Shown here one piece after another: positions 8,127 through 16,400 of a stretch of DNA of 64,000 nucleotides; positions within the stretch are counted from its first letter, which is position 1; every line of letters starts with the position of its first letter. The stretch covers positions 62,001-126,000 of the forward strand of contig NZ_FOUY01000022.1 in the NCBI RefSeq assembly GCF_900115005.1, read 5' to 3'. The stretch is from Pseudonocardia ammonioxydans. GTDB taxonomy: Bacteria; Actinomycetota; Actinomycetes; Mycobacteriales; Pseudonocardiaceae. A model generated the notes under the pieces. The model ran no database searches and had not been told where the DNA came from. It worked only from the letters and a program-made list of their open reading frames with translations. The position numbers were made by a program, and so were the translations under genes.

Positions 8127-9578
8127 ATGATCGAGATGACGCTGGCCGAGGTCGCCGGGGTGACCGGTGGCACGCTGCACCGGCTCACGGAGGAACAGGC
8201 CGCCACCACGACGGTCACGGGCGTCGAGTTCGACTCGCGCGCGGTCGGCCCGGGCGGGCTGTTCCTCGCCCTGCCGGGTGAGCGCGTCGACGGCCACGAC
8301 TTCGCCCGGGGCGCGGTCACCCGCGGCGCGGCGGCGGTGCTGGCCGGCCGCGAGGTCGACGCCCCGGCGGTGATCGCGCCGCAGGCCGGGGCCCGGGACG
8401 CGCACACCTACCTGGGCTCCGTCGACCCGGACGGGTACGGCGCGGCCGTGCTCGGGGCGCTGGGCCGGCTGGCCCGGCACGTGCTCGGCGCGGTGCCCGG
8501 CCTGGCCGTCGTCGGGGTCACCGGCAGCGCGGGCAAGACCTCCACCAAGGACCTGCTGGCCGCGGTGCTGACACCGCTGGGCCGCACGGTCGCCCCGCCG
8601 GAGTCGTTCAACAACGAGCTCGGCACCCCGTACACCGCGCTGCGCGTCGACGCGTCGACCCGGCACCTGGTGCTGGAGTTCTCCGCCCGCGGCGCCGGGC
8701 ACATCGCCGCGCTCTGCGCCGTCGCCCCGCCGCGGATCGGGGTCGTGCTCAACGTCGGGTCCGCGCACCTGGGCGAGTTCGGCTCGCGGGCCGGGATCGC
8801 CGCGGCGAAGGGCGAGCTGGTCGAGGCGCTGCCCCCGGGTGACCTGCCCGGTGGCCGGGGCGGGGTGGCCGTGCTCAACGCCGACGACGACCTCGTCCTG
8901 GCCATGCGCAGCCGCACGCCGGCGCGCGTGGTGACGTTCGGCCGGTCGGCCACGGCCGACGTGCGTGCCGAGGACGTGCGGCTCGAGGCCGGCCGGGCGT
9001 CGTTCCGGCTGGTCACCCCGGCCGGGGCGGCCGACGTCGCGCTGCAGCTGGTCGGCGGGCACCAGGTGTCCAACGCGCTCGCCGCGGCGGCGGTGGCCCT
9101 CGAGCTGGGGGCGGGCCCGGAGCAGATCGCGGCCGCGCTGTCGGCCGCGACCCCGGCCTCGCGCTGGCGGATGGAGGTCACCGACCGCGCGGACGGCGTC
9201 ACCGTCGTCAACGATGCATACAACGCCAACCCGGAGGCGATGACCGCGGCGATCTCCGCGCTCGCCTCCGTCGCCGGGCCGGATCGCCGCTCCTGGGCGG
9301 TGCTCGGCCCGATGGCCGAGATCGGTGACGGCGCCGCGCAGGCGCACGCCGCGACCACCCGGGACGCCCGCGCCGCCGGCGTCGGGCGGGTGATCGCCGT
9401 CGGTGCCCCGGACTACGGTCCCGACGCCGAGCACGTCGACGACGTCGATGCCGCGCTGGAGCTGCTGCGGGCCGAGGTCGGCCCCGGTGACGTGGTGCTC
9501 GTGAAGGCCTCCCGCAGCGCGGGCCTCGAGCGGGTCGCGGCCGGACTGCTGCAGAGCGAAGGGCTGGTGCGCCGGTGA
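8127..9578 (+). CDS. murF: UDP-MurNAc-tripeptide:D-Ala-D-Ala ligase MurF
   Basis: 483-residue Mur ligase that attaches D-alanyl-D-alanine to complete the UDP-MurNAc-pentapeptide. The N-terminal substrate domain (VEFDSRAVGPGGLFLALPGE) is followed by the P-loop GSAGKT at 133-138, then FNNELGTPYTAL and the C-terminal domain with NDAYNANPEAM. It starts at ATG 8127 with GGAGG upstream. The last 4 nt overlap the mraY start (GTGA), so the two are likely translationally coupled. Confidence 0.97.
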   Translation: MIEMTLAEVAGVTGGTLHRLTEEQAATTTVTGVEFDSRAVGPGGLFLALPGERVDGHDFARGAVTRGAAAVLAGREVDAPAVIAPQAGARDAHTYLGSVDPDGYGAAVLGALGRLARHVLGAVPGLAVVGVTGSAGKTSTKDLLAAVLTPLGRTVAPPESFNNELGTPYTALRVDASTRHLVLEFSARGAGHIAALCAVAPPRIGVVLNVGSAHLGEFGSRAGIAAAKGELVEALPPGDLPGGRGGVAVLNADDDLVLAMRSRTPARVVTFGRSATADVRAEDVRLEAGRASFRLVTPAGAADVALQLVGGHQVSNALAAAAVALELGAGPEQIAAALSAATPASRWRMEVTDRADGVTVVNDAYNANPEAMTAAISALASVAGPDRRSWAVLGPMAEIGDGAAQAHAATTRDARAAGVGRVIAVGAPDYGPDAEHVDDVDAALELLRAEVGPGDVVLVKASRSAGLERVAAGLLQSEGLVRR

Positions 9579-10645
9579 GGGGCGTCTTCCTGGCCGCGGG
9601 CCTGGCGCTCGCGGTGTCGATCCTGCTCACCCCGTACCTGATCCGGTTCTTCGCCAAGCAGGGGTTCGGGCAGGAGATCCGCGAGGAGGGGCCGCAGAGC
9701 CACCAGTCCAAGCGGGGCACGCCGACGATGGGCGGGGTGGCGATCCTGGTCGCCATCTGGGTCGGCTACCTGGGCTCGCACGCGTTCACCCGGGAACCGA
9801 TCACCGCCTCGGCGCTGCTGGTGCTGTTCCTGACCACCGCGCTGGGCGTGGTCGGGTTCCTCGACGACTTCCTCAAGATCCGCCGCCAGCGCAACCTGGG
9901 CCTCAACAAGACGTCCAAGATCGTCGGTCAGGTGCCCACCGCGACGGTCTTCGGTGTGCTGGCGGTCCGCTTCGCCAACGAGCGGAACCTGACCCCGGCC
10001 TCGGAGAGCCTGTCGTTCGTCCGCGACATCGCCGTGCTCAGCTTCGGCGTCGTCGGGTTCGTGGTGCTGTGCAACCTGATCGTCGCGGCCTGGTCGAACG
10101 CGGTGAACCTCACCGACGGCCTCGACGGTCTCGCCGCGGGGACCGCCGCGATGGTGCTCGGCACCTACGTGATCATCGCGTTCTGGCAGTTCCGCAACAA
10201 CTGCGCGCTGGCCGCCTCGGCCGGCTGCTACGAGGTCCGCGACCCGCTCGACGTCGGCCTGGTCGCCGCGGCCGCGATGGGCGGCTGCATCGGCTTCCTC
10301 TGGTGGAACGCCGCTCCCGCCCGGATCTTCATGGGCGACACCGGTTCGCTGGCACTGGGCGGGCTGCTGGCCGGGCTGTCGATGGTCACCCGCACCGAGC
10401 TGCTGCTGGTCGTCATCGGCGGGGTGTTCGTGGTCGAGGCGCTGTCGGTGTCGCTGCAGATCCTGGTGTTCCGCACGGCGCGACGACGGCTGTTCCGGAT
10501 GGCGCCGTTCCACCACCACTTCGAGCTGGCCGGCTGGGCCGAGACGACGGTCATCATCCGGTTCTGGTTGCTGGCCGCGATCTGCGCGGCGCTCGGGCTG
10601 GGCATCTTCTACAGCGAGTGGCTCGCGGCCTCGGGTTCGGCGTGA
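9575..10645 (+). CDS. mraY: Phospho-MurNAc-pentapeptide transferase MraY
   Basis: 356-residue polytopic membrane enzyme transferring phospho-MurNAc-pentapeptide to undecaprenyl phosphate to make lipid I. About ten transmembrane helices are visible. Conserved signatures are present: LDDFLK with aspartates D97/D98, NLTDGLDG with D181, FMGDTGSLALGG, and the HHHFE-containing loop (APFHHHFELAGWAE). Length matches the family. GTG 9575 overlaps the murF stop, and its own stop overlaps the murD GTG, so mraY sits between two coupled junctions. Confidence 0.98.
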   Translation: MRGVFLAAGLALAVSILLTPYLIRFFAKQGFGQEIREEGPQSHQSKRGTPTMGGVAILVAIWVGYLGSHAFTREPITASALLVLFLTTALGVVGFLDDFLKIRRQRNLGLNKTSKIVGQVPTATVFGVLAVRFANERNLTPASESLSFVRDIAVLSFGVVGFVVLCNLIVAAWSNAVNLTDGLDGLAAGTAAMVLGTYVIIAFWQFRNNCALAASAGCYEVRDPLDVGLVAAAAMGGCIGFLWWNAAPARIFMGDTGSLALGGLLAGLSMVTRTELLLVVIGGVFVVEALSVSLQILVFRTARRRLFRMAPFHHHFELAGWAETTVIIRFWLLAAICAALGLGIFYSEWLAASGSA

Positions 10646-12075
10646 CGGCGGCGGCCGGGTCCCTCGTGGACCGTCCCGTACTCGTGGCGGGCGCCGGGAT
10701 CTCCGGGCTGGCCGCCGCGGTGGCGCTGCGCGACGTGGGCGCCCGGGTGCTCGTCGCGGACGACTCGCCCGCCGTGCTCGACGCTCTGCCCGACGGGCTG
10801 GAGGCCTGGCGCGACGCGGGCCTGCCGGACGGGGTCGCCACGGTCGTCACCTCGCCCGGGCGCCGCCCCGACCACGAGCTGGTCGGGCGCGCGGTCGCGG
10901 CCGGGGCCGAGGTGATCGGGGAGCCGGAGCTGGCGTGGCGGCTCGGTGCCCTGCGCGACGTGCCCCCCGCCTGGCTGGTGGTCACCGGCACCAACGGCAA
11001 GACGACGACCACCGAGATGCTCGCTGCCGTCCTGCACACGGCCGGGCTGTCGTCGGTGGCCTGCGGGAACATCGGCTACCCGGTGGTCAGCGCGGTGGCG
11101 GCCGGCTACGAGGTGCTCGCCGTCGAGCTGTCCAGCTTCCAGCTGCACTGGTCGCCGTCGATCCGCCCGGCCGCCGGGGTGGTGCTCAACGTCGCCGACG
11201 ACCATCTCGACTGGCACGGCGGACCGGCCCGCTACGCGGCGGCGAAGGCCCGCGCCCTGGTCGGGGACGTCGCCGTCGCCGGGGTCGACGACCCGGTCGC
11301 GGCCGGACTGCTCGGTACCGCCCCGGCACCGCGCCGGGTCGGCGTCACGCTCGGCGCGCCCGGACCGGACCAGCTCGGCGTCGCCGACGGGGTGCTGACC
11401 GACCGCGCGTTCGGCGGGGGAGAGCTGCTGGCCGCGGACGCGGTCGTGCCGCCCGGGCCGCCCGGCCTCTGCGACGCGCTCGCCGCGTCCGCGCTCGCCC
11501 GGGCGCACGGGGTGGCGCCCGCGGACATCGGCGCGGCGCTGTCGTCGTTCACCCCCGGACCGCACCGCAGTGCCCCGGTCGGCGAGCACGACGGCGTCAG
11601 CTACGTCGACGACTCCAAGGCCACGAACCCGCACGCCGCCGACGCGGCACTGGCCGCGATCGCCGCCCGCCGTCCCGGCGCGCGCGCGGTGTGGATCGTC
11701 GGCGGGCTGCTCAAGGGGGTCGCGCCGGATGCGCTCGCGGCGCTCGCGCGGGCCCACGCCGACCGGCTGGCCGGGATCGTCGTGATCGGCACGGACCGGG
11801 CACCGATCGTCGAGGCGCTGGTGCGACACGCCCCCGACGTCCCGGTGGAGGAGGCCCGACCGGGTGACGATGGTCCGATGGCGCCCTCCGACCTGCAGGA
11901 TCCGATGCCCGGCGCGGTCCGCCGGGCGGCGGCACTGGCCCGGCCCGGCGACGTCGTGCTCCTCGCCCCCGCGGCCGCCTCGATGGACCAGTTCCGCGAC
12001 TACGCCCACCGCGGTGACGCGTTCGCCGCCGCGGTCGCCGGCCTGGCCGCGCGGACCGGCGGAGCCCCCCGGTGA
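10642..12075 (+). CDS. murD: UDP-MurNAc-L-alanine:D-glutamate ligase MurD
   Basis: 477-residue Mur ligase adding D-glutamate to UDP-MurNAc-L-alanine. An N-terminal Rossmann-like domain (VLVAGAGISGLAAAVAL) binds UDP, the P-loop GTNGKT spans 116-121, VELSSFQL and NVADDHLDWH follow, and the C-terminal domain holds YVDDSKATNPHAA, characteristic of MurD. It starts at the GTG overlapping the mraY stop by 4 nt, and its stop overlaps the ftsW start by 4 nt. Confidence 0.97.
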   Translation: MTAAAGSLVDRPVLVAGAGISGLAAAVALRDVGARVLVADDSPAVLDALPDGLEAWRDAGLPDGVATVVTSPGRRPDHELVGRAVAAGAEVIGEPELAWRLGALRDVPPAWLVVTGTNGKTTTTEMLAAVLHTAGLSSVACGNIGYPVVSAVAAGYEVLAVELSSFQLHWSPSIRPAAGVVLNVADDHLDWHGGPARYAAAKARALVGDVAVAGVDDPVAAGLLGTAPAPRRVGVTLGAPGPDQLGVADGVLTDRAFGGGELLAADAVVPPGPPGLCDALAASALARAHGVAPADIGAALSSFTPGPHRSAPVGEHDGVSYVDDSKATNPHAADAALAAIAARRPGARAVWIVGGLLKGVAPDALAALARAHADRLAGIVVIGTDRAPIVEALVRHAPDVPVEEARPGDDGPMAPSDLQDPMPGAVRRAAALARPGDVVLLAPAAASMDQFRDYAHRGDAFAAAVAGLAARTGGAPR

Positions 12076-13349
12076 GCCCGGCGTCCCCGGCCGCGCGGAC
12101 GGTCGCGACCGGCGTCCAGGGCGGGGTACGACGGCTGCGGCGCTGGCTGCGCCGCCCGCTCACCTCGCTGCACCTGATCCTCGGCGTGTTCGGCCTGCTG
12201 ACCCTGTTCGGCCTGGTCATGGTGCTGTCGGCGTCGTCGGTGGCGACCGGTGGATCGTCCTACTCGGTGTTCACCCGCCAGGTCATGTTCTGCGGGATCG
12301 GGCTGGTGCTGTTCTACATCGGCATGCGGATCCCGCCGGGCCGGCTGCGGGCGATGGCCCCGGTGCTGCTGATCGTCGGGCTGGTCGGGCTCGTCGCCGT
12401 GCTGATCCCCGGCATCGGGGCGGTCCGCGGTGGTGCCCGTTCCTGGTTCGCGCTCGGGCCGGTGTCGCTGCAGCCCTCGGAGATGGTGAAGATCGCGCTG
12501 ACGCTGTGGGGCGCGCACGTGCTCGTCGCCCGGCGGGCGGTGATGCACCGCTGGAAGCACGCGCTGAACCCGGTCGTGCCGGTCACGCTGGTGGTCTTCA
12601 CGCTGCTCGTGCTCCAGCCCGACCTCGGCATGACCGTCTCGATCGGGATCGTCATGCTCGCGCTGCTGTACTTCGGCGGTGCGCCGGTGAAGCTGCTCGC
12701 GCTGATCGCCGGTGGGGGCCTCGCGGGGGCCGTGCTGCTCGGGCTCACCGCCGGGTACCGGGTGAGCCGGATCACCGCGTTCCTGTCCCCGGCCACCGCG
12801 GACCCGCTGGGCCCGGCCTATCAGGCGACGCAGGCGCTGTACGCGCTGGCCGACGGCGGCCTGTTCGGCGTGGGCCTCGGGCAGGGCCGGGCGAAGTGGG
12901 ACTACCTGCCCAACGCCCACAACGACTTCATCTTCGCGATCATCGGCGAGGAGCTGGGCCTGGTCGGCGCGTTCGCGGTGTTGGCGCTGTTCGCGACGCT
13001 GGCCTACACCGGCATGCGGATCGCGGCGCGCAACGTCGACCCGTGGCTGCGGATCGTGGTCGCGACGTCGACGGCGGGCCTGGTGATCCAGGCGTCGATC
13101 AACATCGGGTATGTCGTGGGGCTGCTGCCGGTGACCGGGCTGCAGCTCCCGCTGATCTCCTCCGGCGGGACCTCGCTGGTGGTGACCATGTTCCTGTTCG
13201 GGCTGATCACCAACGCGGCCCGGCACGAGCCGGAGGCGATCGCCGCGCTCCGGAAGGACGGGCAGGGGCGCGTGGCGAAGTTGCTGCGCCTGCCGCTGCC
13301 GCAGCCGTACCGGGCGCCGGGGCCGGCGTCGCGGTGGGCGGCGCGATGA
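12072..13349 (+). CDS. ftsW: Septal peptidoglycan polymerase FtsW (SEDS family)
   Basis: 425-residue SEDS-family membrane glycosyltransferase that polymerises lipid II at the septum together with FtsI. About ten transmembrane segments follow a basic cytoplasmic head. Family signatures include RSWFALGPVSLQPSE near residue 130, the loop AKWDYLPNAHNDFIFAIIGE, and PLISSGGTS near the C-terminus. Position beside murG and between murD and murC supports FtsW rather than RodA. GTG 12072 overlaps murD. Confidence 0.96.
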   Translation: MSPASPAARTVATGVQGGVRRLRRWLRRPLTSLHLILGVFGLLTLFGLVMVLSASSVATGGSSYSVFTRQVMFCGIGLVLFYIGMRIPPGRLRAMAPVLLIVGLVGLVAVLIPGIGAVRGGARSWFALGPVSLQPSEMVKIALTLWGAHVLVARRAVMHRWKHALNPVVPVTLVVFTLLVLQPDLGMTVSIGIVMLALLYFGGAPVKLLALIAGGGLAGAVLLGLTAGYRVSRITAFLSPATADPLGPAYQATQALYALADGGLFGVGLGQGRAKWDYLPNAHNDFIFAIIGEELGLVGAFAVLALFATLAYTGMRIAARNVDPWLRIVVATSTAGLVIQASINIGYVVGLLPVTGLQLPLISSGGTSLVVTMFLFGLITNAARHEPEAIAALRKDGQGRVAKLLRLPLPQPYRAPGPASRWAAR

Positions 13350-13406
13350 GGACGCTTCCGCGCCGCGGAAGCAGCTGGAGTCGGACGACGCGAGGGGCAC
13401 GAGAGC

Positions 13407-16400
13407 GTGACGGGCACGGATCAGACCGGCGGCACCGGCGAATCGGGTGACGGTGGCGCGGGCCGCGACGACCGTGCGGCCGGGCCGGGAGCGCCCGGCG
13501 GCCGGCCGATGATGGGGCGCCCGCCGGAGCGGCCCGTCGTGGAGCCGGACGGCGTCCTCTTCGGCACCCCGGACGACGGTGCCGACACGGTCTCGCGTCC
13601 GGCCTGGCCGGGACCGGACGGTCGCACCCCGGAGGGGCTCGGGGCGGACGGGGACACGTCCGCGATGCCGGTCGCCGGGGCGGTGCCGCCGGGACCCGGC
13701 GCGGGCGACGTGCCCGGTGCCGGGAACTCCGGGCTCACCGGGAACTCCGGGTCTGCCGGGAGCCCTGGGGCCGTCGGGAATTCCGGGTCTGCCGGGAGCC
13801 CTGGGGCCCTCGGGAATTCCGGGGCCGCCGGGGACCCCGGCCCCGCCGGGACCCCCGGGGCTGCCGGGGAGGGGCCCCGGGTAACGCCGTCGGACCGTCC
13901 GGCGGGGCCGCGGGGGCCGCAGCGGCTCCCGGGCACCGGGTGGGACCCGTACGCGCACAGCAGCCGGCCGGGTGGGCGGCCCACGATGGGCGACGGCCCC
14001 CGTGCCGGGGTGAACGGTGCGACCCCGAACGCTGCTGGTCCGAACGGTGTCAGTCCGAACGCTGCTGGCCCGAACGGTGCTGGTCCGAACACTGCCGTCC
14101 CGAACGGCGTGGGCCCGAACGGTGCGGACCCGTACGGTGCGCGCCAGGATGGCGCCGGCCCGAACGGTGCCGGTCCGAATGGTGCTCACCCGTACGAATC
14201 CGGATCGAACGGTGTTGATCCGTACGGTGCCGCCCCGGACCGTGTGGGCCCGAACGGTGTCGACCCGTACCGGGCCGGCCCGAATGGCGCCGACTCCTAC
14301 CGTGCGGACCCCCACGGTGCCGACCTGCACCGTGCCGGACCCCACGGTGCCGATCTGTTCGATGCGGGCCCGGACGGTGGTGACCGGCACGGGGGTGAGG
14401 CGCACGGAGCGGCTCCGAACGGTGTCGACCCGCACGCCGCCGACCCACGCGGTGCGGGGCCGCATGGCGTCGGCCCGAATGGAGCGGGACCGCACGAGGC
14501 CGGCCCCCACGGGGCCGCCCGTAGCGGGCCCACCGGCGACCGTGATCGCACCGCGCCCGGAGCCGGCCGAGCGGGGACAGCACCCGGTGGCCCCGGTGGC
14601 CCGCCGGGGGTGCGACCGCCCGGCCCGGTGCCCCCTGGTGCGATGGCGCCGGGCGGGCTCTTCACACCGTCCGGGCCGCGACACCCGGAGCCGACGGGAA
14701 CCGGGCCGCACGGTGCGCAGGCGCCGGGGCGTCCGGGACCCGCCGACCGTGACTCTCAGAACGGTGGCCTGCAGAACGGTGACCTGCAGAACGGCGGCTC
14801 GCAGCGCGCGGAGGGACCCGGACCCGGTGCGCAGCCGTCCCTGCCCCGGCGAGCCGAGGTGTCCGGCGGGTCCGCGCAGGCGGGCCTGGACCGCGGGACC
14901 GAGGTGCCCGGCGCGGAGGCGCAGACGGCAGGGCCCCGCGAGGCCGGGGTGCCCGGCGCGGAAACGCCGCCGGGAGATCCCCGCGGTACCGGGGTGTCCG
15001 GCGCGGAGGCGCAGGCGGCAGGTTCCAGTGAGGCCGGGGTGTCCGGCTCCGGTGCTCAGGCGGCCGTGACCCGCGGTGCCGAGGTGCCCGGTGCGCAGGC
15101 GTCGACCCCGGACCGGGCCGGAGCCCCGGACCAGAGCGGGATCCCGGAACGGACCCCGACGTCGGGGACCGGTCCGCAGCGACCGGTGGAGGCGTCCGGT
15201 CCGTCCACCGACCCGCAGACCCGGACCGGCGCGCAGAGCCCGGCCGAGGCCGGCACCACTGCTCTCCCGACGACCGGAGCGGGCCCTGCCTCCGTACCGG
15301 GCGGGTCCGGTGCGCCCGGGGACGAGTCCGGTGTGGCCGGACGAGCCGATGATCCCGCCGCGAACGGTGTCGCTGCCGGTGCTGCCCAGGCTCCGGTCGG
15401 CGGGGCCGACCGCGCCGCGGCGGACCGGACGCCTCAGCACGGTCGGGTCGCCTACGCCCAGCCGTCCGGTCAGCCGCAGGACGGCCGGCCCCAGCAGCAC
15501 CCGGGGCAGCCACAGCCGGGACAGGAACAGCCGGGACAGCCGCGTCCCGGCTGGGCGCCGCACGCCCGGCCGCCGTTCGACCGGCCACAGCAGGGTGGCC
15601 CGCAGTTCGGTGGGCCGCAGTTCGGTGGTCCCCAAGCCGGTGGTCCCCAGTTCGGCGGGCCCCAGGCCGGCGGCCCCCAAGCGGGTGGCTCCCAGGCCGG
15701 CGGCTCCCAGGCCGGTGGCCCCCAGTTCGGCGGGGCACAGCCCGGGGCGCCGTCGGCCGGTCAGCCGCAGCCCGGGTTCGCCCCACCTGGCGGGCCGGGG
15801 CAGCCCGGTGGGCCGTACCCGAACCGGCCACAGCAGGGCCGGCCGCCGTGGCCCGGTTCCGCGGAACCGTCCGGCGCGCCCCAGCAGCCCGGTCCGCAGC
15901 CGTCCCAGCCCGGCATGCCGGGACCGGCCGGAGACCGGCAACACTTCCCGGGCCAGCCGGGCCAGCCGGGCCAGCCGGGCCAGCCGGGCCAGCCGGGCCA
16001 GCCGGGCCAGCCGGGCCAGCCGGGCCAGCCGGGCCAGCCGGGCCAGCCGGGCCAGCAGCATCGCCCGGGCCCGTGGGGCCCCGGCCGACCCGTCAACTTC
16101 ACCGACCCCGGCGGACCGGGCACACCGGGCGCGCCCGGCGGTGCCGGCATGCCCGGCGGCCCCGGAGCGCCCGGAAGCCCCGGACACCCCGCAGGACCCG
16201 GTGGCCCGGGCATGCCCGGCGCTCCCGCCGGGTCCGGGGCCCCCGGCGGCCCGGCCGGGCCGGGCGGACCGGGCGACCCCGGGGCGGACGGCACCCGCGC
16301 CTTCCCGCCCGCCACCACCCGTCCGGCGGGTGAGCAGGCACCGGCGCCGGCGTCGGGTGCGCTGTCCGTGGTCGTCGCGGGCGGAGGCTCCGCAGGTCAC

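Noticed and set aside
14017..15069. Open frame in the +2 frame over the murG repeats (RTV-rich)
   Set aside because: It is the same repeat read in another phase. The Gly-X-Y and Pro-Gly-Gln periodicity and connection to the MurG domain favour the murG frame.
12000..16400. Open frame of 1466 codons on the minus strand opposite ftsW and murG
   Set aside because: It mirrors the GC-rich repeats of the murG extension, has Arg/Gly/Leu-heavy composition without any domain, and overlaps the clearly coding ftsW. High-GC DNA keeps antisense frames open by chance.
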